This document shows, in pieces, positions 42,937 to 51,016 of a stretch of 64,000 nt of DNA. The position numbers and the translations under genes are program-made. Origin of the DNA: Paenibacillus sp. CF384 (lineage in GTDB: Bacteria; Bacillota; Bacilli; Paenibacillales; Paenibacillaceae); NCBI RefSeq assembly GCF_900106745.1, contig NZ_FNNV01000016.1:62001-126000 (forward strand). Reading direction: 5' to 3'. The notes below the pieces were generated by a model. That model saw only the letters and a list, made by a program, of their open reading frames with translations, was not told the origin of the DNA and made no database searches. Each line of letters starts with the position of its first letter. Positions within the stretch are counted from its first letter, which is position 1.

Positions 42937-43818
42937 ATGACGGAGATCAACGTGGAACTAGTAAGCAGACTGATCAAAGGCCAGTTCCCGAAATGGGCAG
43001 ACTTGCCGATCTATCCGGTTGCCAATAGCGGCCATGATAACCGAACTTTCCATCTAGGCAGCACGATGAGTGTCAGGCTGCCGAGTCATGAGGCATATGC
43101 GGCACAAGTGGAAAAAGAATTAACGTGGCTGCCTCAGCTTAGACCGCACCTGACTTTACCGATACAAGTTCCGTTAGCTAAAGGGAATCCTGCGGAAGGT
43201 TACCTGTGGCCGTGGTCCATCAATCAATGGATTGATGGGGAAACCGTAAGCCTTTCTTCAATAGACGATTTGAATCAGCTGGCTATAGATTTAGCTGCTT
43301 TCTTAAAGGAGCTTCAGGCCATTCCGGCTTCGGAAGGACCTCCTGCGGGAACGCATAATTTCCATCGGGGCGGTTCACTTACTGTCTATCATGAGGAAAC
43401 GAAGGCTGCAATTGAGAATCTCAAGTCGACCTTAGATACTCGCGGATTTCATGAAAAGTGGGACCTAGCCCTACAGTCGCAATGGACGGGCAAGCCGGTC
43501 TGGGTGCACGGCGATGTTGCAGTGGGCAATCTCTTGGCGCAGAACGGGCGACTGGGTGGGGTTATCGACTTCGGCACAATGGGCACGGGCGACCCGGCCT
43601 GCGATTACGTGATGGCATGGACATTCTTCGACTCTGAAAGCAGGGAGATCTTCCTTAGAGAGCTCGGCTGTGACGAAGGAACACGCCACCGGGCATGCGG
43701 CTGGGCACTATGGAAGGCGCTTATCACCTACAATTGGAACGATAAAGCTTCAGCTGCGGCAATAGAAGCTAAACGTATCCTGGCTATTATCAAAGGCGAG
43801 TACGAGCAGTCTAATTAA
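42937..43818 (+). CDS. Aminoglycoside phosphotransferase family (APH) protein
   Basis: 293-residue kinase-fold protein. Catalytic loop VHGDVAVGNLL (Brenner motif HGDxxxxN) and metal-binding GVIDFGTMGTGDPACD are intact; the N-terminal lobe has NSGHDNRTFHLGSTMSVRLP. The family includes aminoglycoside kinases but also many small-molecule kinases; the WPWSINQWIDGE segment is common to a subgroup annotated as APH without shown drug activity. ATG 42937 with AAGGAG upstream. Closed by a terminator. Resistance should not be assumed from sequence alone. Confidence 0.88.
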   Translation: MTEINVELVSRLIKGQFPKWADLPIYPVANSGHDNRTFHLGSTMSVRLPSHEAYAAQVEKELTWLPQLRPHLTLPIQVPLAKGNPAEGYLWPWSINQWIDGETVSLSSIDDLNQLAIDLAAFLKELQAIPASEGPPAGTHNFHRGGSLTVYHEETKAAIENLKSTLDTRGFHEKWDLALQSQWTGKPVWVHGDVAVGNLLAQNGRLGGVIDFGTMGTGDPACDYVMAWTFFDSESREIFLRELGCDEGTRHRACGWALWKALITYNWNDKASAAAIEAKRILAIIKGEYEQSN

Positions 43819-43827
43819 CAAACATAT

Positions 43828-43868
43828 AGCCGGTAACTCTTCATTCGGGAGAGTTGCCGGCTTTTTCT
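43828..43868 (+). terminator. Intrinsic terminator
   Basis: AGCCGGTAACTCT (43828-43840) / AGAGTTGCCGGCT (43850-43862), followed by TTTT. Confidence 0.9.
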
Positions 43869-43959
43869 ATCCCAATAGGTAAAAAAAGGACAAACAAGGC
43901 ATACTAGCCAATGTGGTACGCAAATAGATCGATTGCAGGTCGAAGGAGATGCAACTCTG

Positions 43960-45543
43960 ATGAGGATACGTAGAGCGGTATTCGGCCATGGCAGGGCGGG
44001 CGGCGGTGGCGGAGGCGGCAAGGAGAAGCGCACCGTTGCGCCCGGGCAGCTTGAAACGGATCTAGATGCCAATATAAACCGAATCCGAACGGAGTTGGTA
44101 TCCAGCCCGGATCTCATCGTGCGCAAATTCACGCTGCGTACGGGACAGCCGCTTCACGTGGCTGCGGTTTATCTGGATACCATTACAGATAAAGAAATGG
44201 TGAACGAATTTGTGATGCGCTCGCTCATGTCGCCATTTCTGCCGCAAATCCCGGAGGACGCGGATTCTACGGAGACTGCTTTCCGGTTTATCTGCGATAA
44301 TGCGCTCGCAGTAGGGCAGATCGAAGTGCTCGATAACTGGACATCCATGCTGCTCGAATTGTTGACCGGCAAGACGCTTCTCATTGTCAACGGCTGGGGC
44401 CAGTGCGTCTGCGGCAACACGATTGGCGGTGAGAAACGTGCCGTATCGGAGGCGAGCACCCAAGTTGTCATTCGGGGACCGAAGGACAGCTTCTCCGAAT
44501 CAATCTCGACGAATATCTCGCTGGTACGACGCCGGATACGGAGCACGAATTTTGGCTTTGAAGCCATCAAGATTGGCTCCGTTACGCAAACCTCGGTTGC
44601 GATGCTTTATATAGAGGGAATCGTCAAGGATGATATTAAGCAAGAAGTAAGAAGCCGGTTGGAGAGAATCAACACGGACGCGATCCTGGAATCCGGGTAT
44701 ATCGAGGAGTTCATCGAAGACAACTGGAGCTCTCCTTTCCCAACGGTATTCAACACGGAGCGACCCGACGTCATCGCAGCTAATTTGCTCGAGGGACGTA
44801 TTGCGATTTTGGTAGACGGAACTCCATTTGCCTTGGTGGTACCCACCGTACTTTCGCAATTTTTTGCGGCTGCAGAGGACTATTACCAGCGTTACGATAT
44901 TGGCACCTTCATCCGATTATTGCGTTATGTGGCATTCATAATTTCGTTGTTCGGACCGGCTGCCTATATCGCTTTAACGACTTTTCACCAAGAGATGCTG
45001 CCAACGACACTCCTCATCAATTTGTCGGCGTCCAGAGAAGGCGTTCCTTTTCCGGCGCTCGTCGAAGCGTTCATTATGGAGATTTGCTTTGAGATCCTGA
45101 GGGAGGCCGGCATTCGGATGCCCAGGGCTGTCGGACAAGCGGTGTCGATCGTAGGCGCGCTGGTTCTGGGTGAAGCGGCCGTTCAGGCCGGTATCGTATC
45201 GCCGATCATGGTCATCGTCGTGGCTATAACCGCCATCGCGAACTTCTCCATTCCGGCCTACAATCTGGCCATAACGGCACGCATGCTGAGATTCCTATTC
45301 ATGATAGCGGCCGGATTACTTGGGTTCTATGGCATTGTATTAGGCATGATCATGATGGTAGCGCACTTGAATGCACTGCGCTCATTCGGCGTATCCTTCC
45401 TGTCTCCGCTCGTGCCATTCAAATACAAACAGATGAAAGACGTGTTTGTCCGTCTCCCGCACTGGAGTCTTGAAGACCGGCCGGACGATACGGCGAAGGA
45501 GACCGTTCGGATGCCTCCGGGACAGAAACCAGAGAGCGAGTGA
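43960..45543 (+). CDS. Spore germinant receptor subunit A (GerA family)
   Basis: 527-residue inner spore membrane protein. A hydrophilic N-terminal domain (about 1-300, with a Gly-rich stretch at 15-22) precedes about five to six membrane segments (about 305-480), as in GerAA/GerKA. Typical are AVYLDTITDKEMVNEFVM, VFNTERPDVIAANLLEGRIAILVDGTPFALVVPT and REAGIRMPRAVGQAVSIVGALVLGEAAVQAG. ATG 43960 follows AAGGAGATG; an in-frame opening at 43933 is not used. First gene of a gerA-gerC-gerB operon. It senses nutrients together with subunits B and C during germination. The germinant is unknown. Confidence 0.95.
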   Translation: MRIRRAVFGHGRAGGGGGGGKEKRTVAPGQLETDLDANINRIRTELVSSPDLIVRKFTLRTGQPLHVAAVYLDTITDKEMVNEFVMRSLMSPFLPQIPEDADSTETAFRFICDNALAVGQIEVLDNWTSMLLELLTGKTLLIVNGWGQCVCGNTIGGEKRAVSEASTQVVIRGPKDSFSESISTNISLVRRRIRSTNFGFEAIKIGSVTQTSVAMLYIEGIVKDDIKQEVRSRLERINTDAILESGYIEEFIEDNWSSPFPTVFNTERPDVIAANLLEGRIAILVDGTPFALVVPTVLSQFFAAAEDYYQRYDIGTFIRLLRYVAFIISLFGPAAYIALTTFHQEMLPTTLLINLSASREGVPFPALVEAFIMEICFEILREAGIRMPRAVGQAVSIVGALVLGEAAVQAGIVSPIMVIVVAITAIANFSIPAYNLAITARMLRFLFMIAAGLLGFYGIVLGMIMMVAHLNALRSFGVSFLSPLVPFKYKQMKDVFVRLPHWSLEDRPDDTAKETVRMPPGQKPESE

Positions 45544-45560
45544 GTAGGGGGATCAGACTA

Positions 45561-46781
45561 ATGAAGATCGAAAAACGATTGGCTAAGCTTGTCCTGATTG
45601 CTGTCTCATTGGCTTCTGTCTTGCTCGCAACCGGCTGCTGGAACAGCAGAGAGCTGAACAAGCTTGCGATTGTGACGGCAATGGCGATCGACAAAGCGGC
45701 TGATGCCGATCAATACGAGCTGACCTTCCAGGTTGTCATCCCGGGCCAGTTAGCAAAGTCGAGCAATAGCGGAGGTGGAGGAGGTGCGCCGTTCTCCATT
45801 TACAGCGTGCGATCCAAAACCTTGTTTGAAGGCATACGCAAGGCATCCAAGCAGGTGCCGAGGCAATTGTTCTTCTCTCACATTCAAGTTGTGGTTCTCG
45901 GCGAGAGGCTCGCTAAGGCGGGAATCGAAGAGATTTTCGACTTCTTCGAACGATCGCATGAGGTGCGGTTAACTTCCATGCTGCTTGTTGCCAAGGGCAG
46001 CCCCCCGGGGAAATTAATAAGTACGATCACGCCGCTTGCGCCTTTGCAAGCCGAGGCTGTTCTGGGTGCCAGCGAATTTTCGTCGAAAATTTGGTCCAGC
46101 TCTCCCGATATCGGAATTGACGAGGTGATCCGGAAGTTGATCAATCCGGGGGCCGATCCGTCCATCAGCGGACTCCGATTGCTGGGGGATCAGCAGAACG
46201 TGACGCAGCAGCAGAACCTGGGGCAGACACGTCTGCCTTATCACCTTGAAATATCCGGCATTGCCATGTTCCGTGACAAGAAGCTCGCGGGCTGGCTGGA
46301 GAACTCAGAATCGCGCGGGTACATGTTCATCATCGATCAAATGAACAGTACGATTATGAATTTGTCATGTGAAGGTCAGGCGGACGGCATTGCGCTTGAA
46401 GTCATAAAGAGTAAAACGAAGACGCAGGTTTCGATGAAAGACGGTCATGCGAAGGTGCATATCGTCGTGAAGGCAGAGGGGAACGTAGCCGAGGTCAAAT
46501 GCGGCATTCCGCTTACGGAATTATCCGTGCTGAACAAGCTGGAGCAAGAATGGGGCGAGTTGGTCAAAGCAAGCATGATGGCGGCGATTCAACGTGCCCA
46601 AGCCGTACAGTCCGATGTGTTTGGTTTCGGCGAAGTGCTGCAGCGCAGTCATCCGAAGGCGTGGAAGCAAGTAGAAGACAATTGGGCGGAAGCATTCTCT
46701 GAAGCGGAGGTGAGCATCACCTTCCAAGGGCAGATCATGAGATCGGGCATGAGGGGCAAATCGCTAATGGAGAAGCCTTGA
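45561..46781 (+). CDS. Spore germination lipoprotein subunit C, Ger(x)C family
   Basis: 406-residue lipoprotein. Lipobox LLATGCW followed by NSRELNKLAIVTAMAIDKA, the hallmark of Ger(x)C proteins; the mature domain is the three-domain GerBC fold. Also typical are RQLFFSHIQVVVLGERLAKAGI and FFERSHEVRLTSMLLVAKG. ATG 45561 is chosen with AGGGGG 9 bases upstream; a GTG at 45540 overlaps the stop of the A subunit and lacks a site. Gene order A-C-B is common in Paenibacillaceae. Confidence 0.95.
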   Translation: MKIEKRLAKLVLIAVSLASVLLATGCWNSRELNKLAIVTAMAIDKAADADQYELTFQVVIPGQLAKSSNSGGGGGAPFSIYSVRSKTLFEGIRKASKQVPRQLFFSHIQVVVLGERLAKAGIEEIFDFFERSHEVRLTSMLLVAKGSPPGKLISTITPLAPLQAEAVLGASEFSSKIWSSSPDIGIDEVIRKLINPGADPSISGLRLLGDQQNVTQQQNLGQTRLPYHLEISGIAMFRDKKLAGWLENSESRGYMFIIDQMNSTIMNLSCEGQADGIALEVIKSKTKTQVSMKDGHAKVHIVVKAEGNVAEVKCGIPLTELSVLNKLEQEWGELVKASMMAAIQRAQAVQSDVFGFGEVLQRSHPKAWKQVEDNWAEAFSEAEVSITFQGQIMRSGMRGKSLMEKP

Positions 46782-46800
46782 TACAGGGAGGAATGGCAGC

Positions 46801-47916
46801 ATGAAGAGCCGGGTGGTTTACATTGGGCCGCTGCATTTGTTTGCATGGATTACCTTATTCGAGCTGGGAACAGCCGTCGTCATTCAGATGGGGATGGAAG
46901 CGAAGCAGGATGCCTGGATTGTCATTGTGCTCGGCTGTCTGTGCGGCGTTGCCCTGTTTGCCGGGGTGTTCGGCACGCTGTATAGACTGTATCCCGACCT
47001 TCCCCTGACAGGGTACATCCGTCAAATTATCGGCCCTGTTCCAGGTTGGATACTGGGCTTCGCGTACCTGCTGTATTTCATCTATATTTCCGGGCGCGAT
47101 GTGAGAGACTTTGCCGATTTGTTATCCGCTGCCGCTTATGATGTCACACCGCTGTTCGCGCTTTCGTTGGTCATGCTGATCGCGACCGGGTATACGATTC
47201 GTCTGGGAGTCGAGGTGTTTGGCAGAACAACCTTTGTTTTCTTCATGATCTGCTGTTTCATGTTTCTGTTCATCATCGTCTTGGTGATGTTCTCGGATTT
47301 GTCGGATGGCAAGCGGCTGCTCCCGGTGCTTGGCGAAGGATGGACCCCCGTCTGGAAAGCCTTGTTCCCCACGAACATCACGTTTCCATTCGGCGAGATG
47401 ATTGTCATGACGATGTTCCTGCCTTACCTGAACAAGAAATATAAAGCGGTCAAGATCGGTACCGGCGCGATGGTGTTCAGCGCGATACTGCTCTGCATTG
47501 CGACTTACGTGAATACGTCCGTGCTGGGTACTGAAATCGCTTCGCGAGCGACCTTTCCTTTGTTTACTTCCTTGAGCAGACTAAGGTTGTCTGAAATTGT
47601 GCAGCGAATGGATTCGATTGTGCTCTTCTTATTTATCATCACCAGCTTCGTCAAAATCGGCACCTTCATGTTTGCCGCGATCTTGGCCGCCGGCGATTTG
47701 TTTCGGATTGCGGATCACAAGACACTCATTATGCCGATTGGCTTAATTGTGCTGTTCTCATCGCTTACGATCGCTGGAAGCTTGACGGAACATCTGCAAG
47801 AAGGACTCAAGATCGTGCCGTATTACCTTCATCTGCCTCTCCAGTACGCGATTCCAACCGTACTTATGCTGATTGGCTTAATTCGGCGCAGATGGCGATC
47901 CGTCGCTTCCTCCTGA
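46801..47916 (+). CDS. Spore germinant receptor subunit B (GerAB/amino acid permease type)
   Basis: 371-residue membrane protein with about ten helices, GerAB family (APC superfamily). Segments such as TLYRLYPDLPLTGYIRQIIG, ALFPTNITFPFGEMIVMTMFLPYLNKK and ATYVNTSVLGTEIASRATFPLFTSL are typical. ATG with GGGAGG upstream. The third gene of the operon. Its last 39 bp overlap the 3' end of a convergent small gene. Confidence 0.95.
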   Translation: MKSRVVYIGPLHLFAWITLFELGTAVVIQMGMEAKQDAWIVIVLGCLCGVALFAGVFGTLYRLYPDLPLTGYIRQIIGPVPGWILGFAYLLYFIYISGRDVRDFADLLSAAAYDVTPLFALSLVMLIATGYTIRLGVEVFGRTTFVFFMICCFMFLFIIVLVMFSDLSDGKRLLPVLGEGWTPVWKALFPTNITFPFGEMIVMTMFLPYLNKKYKAVKIGTGAMVFSAILLCIATYVNTSVLGTEIASRATFPLFTSLSRLRLSEIVQRMDSIVLFLFIITSFVKIGTFMFAAILAAGDLFRIADHKTLIMPIGLIVLFSSLTIAGSLTEHLQEGLKIVPYYLHLPLQYAIPTVLMLIGLIRRRWRSVASS

Positions 47917-48162
47917 CGAAGGCGGGTTGCCGGGCCCTGGCATGAGCTTGCGTACAAGAGCCATAAACGGCTTACGAATATAGAAGAAGAGGAGTGCTGC
48001 AAGCATGATTCTCTCGACCAAATCCAGCATGTTGAACGGGAATATTAAATTTCTGATCATGCGGTCCGGAGGAAGCCCTTGGAGGAGATCCATGAACAAA
48101 TCCCATGCGATGATGCAGGGGAAGAGCAGGGCGAATACGGCGTAATGCTTGTTGTTCTTCAT
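47878..48162 (-). CDS. Small membrane protein of unknown function
   Basis: 94-residue protein with two predicted membrane segments (about 8-28, and 45-65: LDLVERIMLAALLFFYIRKP) and a Pro/Gly/Ser-rich tail (PGPGNPPSSGGSDGSPSAPN). ATG 48162 is 8 bases from AAGGTG. The tail-coding part overlaps the 3' end of the germination permease gene by 39 bp on the opposite strand. I do not recognise it. An association with spores is possible only by position. Confidence 0.6.
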   Translation of the reverse strand: MKNNKHYAVFALLFPCIIAWDLFMDLLQGLPPDRMIRNLIFPFNMLDLVERIMLAALLFFYIRKPFMALVRKLMPGPGNPPSSGGSDGSPSAPN

Positions 48163-48216
48163 TATTAGGGCACCTTCTTTACTGTTGATGCAAGTATTAT
48201 TCCCCAAATTCCATAC

Positions 48217-48262
48217 AAAGGCCGTGACAATCGCCCATACGGGTGATAATCACGGCCCTGTT
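48217..48262 (-). terminator. Terminator of the SRPBCC gene
   Basis: GGCCGTGA (48220-48227) / TCACGGCC (48250-48257) with an inner ATCGCCC/GGGTGAT pairing; an A-rich stretch upstream reads as T on the minus strand. Confidence 0.8.
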
Positions 48263-48270
48263 TCTGTCGA

Positions 48271-48801
48271 TTACAAGCTTGCCAAGTAGTCGTCGAGCTT
48301 ATCGAAGGTGCCGCCGAACCCTTGTTGCATGGATTCGAACATGCCTTTGTAGAATGCGTTCTCCTCAGCGGTTGCTTCGTGAGGGCCGCCTTCAAGCTTA
48401 ATCGTCGTTTGGCCTTCGTTCTCGGTAAAAGTAACCATATTCAGCACTTGCAGCGGAAATTGCGGCGCGAATGGAGGGCGTTCCGTGCCGCCCTCTGGGT
48501 TAGAGAACGAGCTGAAGAAAGAAAGCTTCTCCGGTGCCGCGATTTCTTGATAAACGAATTTGCCCCACATGGATTGTCCATCGGGCGTGCTCATGGTGTA
48601 GAGGAATATGCCGCCGGGACGCAGATCAAGCTGTACCACTTCAAGATCCAGACCCTTAGGTCCCCACCAGTGCTTCAGATGCTCGGCTTCTGTAAAAACT
48701 TTAAAAACTAGCTCGCGCGGTGCGTTAAAAGTACGAGAAATGACTAATTTCCCATCCTTCGTGCTTACTTCGTTAGCGTTTACTGCTTGGTTATCGGTCA
48801 T
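48271..48801 (-). CDS. SRPBCC (AHSA1/YndB-like) domain protein
   Basis: 176-residue START-like fold protein. The opening strand and helix LVISRTFNAPRELVFKVFTEAEHLKHWWGP is the AHSA1 signature, with a closing helix FYKGMFESMQQGFGGTFDKLDDYL. ATG 48801 is 7 bases from GGAGG. Such proteins bind small hydrophobic ligands or stimulate Hsp90; in Bacilli they often pair with an ArsR regulator, which is not present here. Monocistronic. Confidence 0.9.
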   Translation of the reverse strand: MTDNQAVNANEVSTKDGKLVISRTFNAPRELVFKVFTEAEHLKHWWGPKGLDLEVVQLDLRPGGIFLYTMSTPDGQSMWGKFVYQEIAAPEKLSFFSSFSNPEGGTERPPFAPQFPLQVLNMVTFTENEGQTTIKLEGGPHEATAEENAFYKGMFESMQQGFGGTFDKLDDYLASL

Positions 48802-48986
48802 TATGATACCTCCAGAGTTAAATTTCCTGCTTTGAATATACTCTATTAGGAATATTCCTGTCAAGGAATATTCAATATCGACTCATAGATGCTGCTAAGG
48901 CGGATTATATATCATTACCCTGGCAACAATTTTACTATTCACGCCGTCTTGTATAGCAATAGAGCCGAAATGGATGTGAGGCTGGC

Positions 48987-49475
48987 ATGCTTTTCCGAAA
49001 AATAATGTGGGTATCCTTATGCGCGATCATGCTGCTATTGAGTGCATGCGGGGAGAAGTCTGAAGTCGCTGCTCCGGATTTAGGCGAACTGTACAGCTTG
49101 GCTCTCGACGCTTATATGCCGGTTGATGAAGGCCTCAATGGCGGAATGAAATACATTGCCATTGATATGAGCAACTTGAAAGACCTCGATGGGGCAGATA
49201 AGGGACAGATTCTGGACCATTTCAAAACCTATAAGGTGGACGTGATGGAAGCGACCTATGAGCAGTTAGAGGCCAAAGGGTTATTTAATAAGAATACACT
49301 GTCGCTTGACGGAATCCTGTTGAAAGTGGATAAGGCAGAGCTTACGGAGAGGCAGCTTATAGTAGAGGGTTCCAAGTATCGTTCGGGTGACGGAGCCATT
49401 GGAATGAAAGTTGTGGTGGAATTAAAGGACGGAGAATGGCAAGTGAAGAAGGCAGACATGACATGGATCAGCTAA
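48987..49475 (+). CDS. Putative lipoprotein, unknown function
   Basis: 162-residue exported protein with lipobox LLLSACG (Cys about residue 21). The mature part has acidic and hydrophobic helices and an alpha/beta C-terminus (IGMKVVVELKDGEWQVKKADMTWIS), resembling small Bacillus lipoproteins that end in a peptide-binding-like beta sheet. ATG with GTGAGG 6 bases upstream. Single gene. No family is recognised with confidence. Confidence 0.78.
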   Translation: MLFRKIMWVSLCAIMLLLSACGEKSEVAAPDLGELYSLALDAYMPVDEGLNGGMKYIAIDMSNLKDLDGADKGQILDHFKTYKVDVMEATYEQLEAKGLFNKNTLSLDGILLKVDKAELTERQLIVEGSKYRSGDGAIGMKVVVELKDGEWQVKKADMTWIS

Positions 49476-49583
49476 TTGAATAGGCTCCAGCTGCGGCAAG
49501 AAGCTTAATTGGGCCAAGGCTGTATGCGAGCACGAAGCCATCTGCTATGATAGTTGCAAAACAACAGTCGGGGTGATGGATCC

Positions 49584-49865
49584 ATGTTCGGCAATAAGAA
49601 TGCGAAAACAACGGAGCCGGCGGCAGCGGACACGGCTCGGGTCGTCCCCGTATACACCGTCCATTCGCTGCCGCAGCCTTATGAAGTGCTGTGCACCGTC
49701 TACTCCGGCAGGATAAGCAACAGCTCGCCTGTGAATTTGCTGCAGCAGCTTGGCCTCGCCGGCGGGGCAGTATCGGAGTGTGATGCGGTTATCGGCATCC
49801 TGCTCACGCCAGGTCTGGCGGCTGGGACATTGAATGCTTATGGTACGGCCATTCGTTATGTGTAA
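49584..49865 (+). CDS. Small protein, YbjQ (DUF74)-like end
   Basis: 93-residue soluble protein. The C-terminal CDAVIGILLTPGLAAGTLNAYGTAIRYV resembles the closing strands of the YbjQ/DUF74 (heavy-metal-binding-domain) family, whose members end in AYGTAV. The usual N-terminal GY-I-x-G element is not clear, so the match is tentative. ATG with GGGGTGATG 5-8 bases upstream. Followed by a terminator and a four-dyad array. Confidence 0.65.
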   Translation: MFGNKNAKTTEPAAADTARVVPVYTVHSLPQPYEVLCTVYSGRISNSSPVNLLQQLGLAGGAVSECDAVIGILLTPGLAAGTLNAYGTAIRYV

Positions 49866-49872
49866 GATAGAG

Positions 49873-49909
49873 AAAGGACCGAGCGGCTGCTGCTGCTCGG
49901 TCCTTTTTC
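49873..49909 (+). terminator. Intrinsic terminator
   Basis: AAAGGACCGAGC (49873-49884) / GCTCGGTCCTTTTT (49895-49908). Confidence 0.9.
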
Positions 49910-49936
49910 TGCCGGTCGGGGAAGGGGACCGCGCCG

Positions 49937-50122
49937 ATGTTGCGTAAAATGCAACATTTCATCCCGTCGAATAGCCTTAATTCACTTAATGCTGCACAAG
50001 ATGCAACATTCCTAAGAGAATTAGCTGCTATGAGGCCATATTTAGGAAGAATGTTGCCATTTGTGCAACTTTTCCTGTTTGAAGCTAACTTTGCTTCAGA
50101 AATGTTGCACAATATGCAACAA
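49937..50122. repeat. Four-dyad ATGTTGC-N7-GCAACAT intergenic array (+ + - -)
   Basis: Four 21-bp dyads of the form ATGTTGC-N7-GCAACAT: 49937-49957 (perfect), 49989-50009 (ATGCTGC left arm), 50051-50071 (GCAACTT right arm) and 50102-50122 (GCAACAA right arm). Start spacings are 52, 62 and 51 bp. Flanking bases show orientation: dyads 1 and 2 read GCAACATTtC to the right, while 3 and 4 read it on the opposite strand. A TTCCTAA / TTAGGAA pair lies between dyads 2 and 3 and a GAAGC/GCTTC hairpin between 3 and 4. The region is between the 3' ends of two convergent genes; the rest of the 356-bp gap contains no gene. Confidence 0.9.
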
Positions 50123-50220
50123 TGACCCGCCCGCAGCTTATGCGAAGTGCTGGAATCGTGCACCACCCCCACTTTCCCTCCCGTGCGCATGCGTGGAGCA
50201 ATCCCGCTCGCTCGTCAGGG

Positions 50221-50916
50221 TTACTTCAGCTTCAACAGCTCACTAACCGTAACAAAGGCATACCCTTGCTCCGTTAGCGCCTGCAGGATTTCATCGGTTG
50301 CGGCGATCTCGTTCTGGTCATACATGGGATGAAGCAGCAGAATGTCTCCCGGCTTCACCTTCTCTTCCACATAGCGTACCTTATCGGCAGTCGCCGAATA
50401 GTACGTATCCGGTTCAAGGTTCCAAGTGATTGACTTCATATGATGTTTGTGCAAGTAATAAGGAAGTCCAAGCAGCTTCTTGCCGTAAGGCGGACGAAAT
50501 AGGATATCTCCCTTGTAGCCGGTTTGGCGAATTAGCGCATTGGTTTTTTCGATTTCGTCCTTGATATAGGAAGGTGATTTGAAGACCATTCGGTCGTGCG
50601 AGAAGGTGTGATTCCCGATTTCATGTCCGGCTTCTACAATCTTGCGGCCTTCCTCCGGATGCTGCTCCAGCTCTCCGCCAATGAGGAAGAAGGTGGCTTT
50701 GGCTTTGTACTTGTCCAGCAGCGGCAGGAGCTGATCGACATTGCCGGTAGGGCCGTCGTCGAAGGTGATTGCGATGACCTTCTGACTCGTCTCCACTTGG
50801 CTCGTTATGCCTCCGAATACTTGAAAGGTGCGCGAGTTCATCCATTTAAGCGTGCCAAATAGAATAAGAATAAGGAGGACAAGGACAGCTGCGCTAATGA
50901 TTACTATTTTCTTCAT
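50221..50916 (-). CDS. Polysaccharide deacetylase (NodB domain)
   Basis: 231-residue protein with an N-terminal membrane anchor (residues about 4-22) and an extracytoplasmic NodB domain. Catalytic motifs: IAITFDDGP (Asp53, Asp54), the metal-binding HTFSHD (His103, His107), RPPYGK, and LLHPM near the end. By family it removes acetyl groups from peptidoglycan or other amino-sugar polymers, and relatives (PdaA-like) act in cortex formation. Start ATG with GGTACC-rich upstream and a weak AGGG. Monocistronic, convergent with the 49584 gene. Confidence 0.93.
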   Translation of the reverse strand: MKKIVIISAAVLVLLILILFGTLKWMNSRTFQVFGGITSQVETSQKVIAITFDDGPTGNVDQLLPLLDKYKAKATFFLIGGELEQHPEEGRKIVEAGHEIGNHTFSHDRMVFKSPSYIKDEIEKTNALIRQTGYKGDILFRPPYGKKLLGLPYYLHKHHMKSITWNLEPDTYYSATADKVRYVEEKVKPGDILLLHPMYDQNEIAATDEILQALTEQGYAFVTVSELLKLK

Positions 50917-51016
50917 ACAGGGTACCTCCGTGATTAGTTTTCGTTAACCGGGTTCCAATAGCAGGGCAATAGTAGTTACAATATAAGGAAGACAAACTGT
51001 GAGGGAGTCCTGAACG

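Noticed and set aside
42937-43818. Functional aminoglycoside resistance gene
   Set aside because: The kinase motifs are present, but many APH-fold proteins have other substrates and no drug-specific signature is visible.
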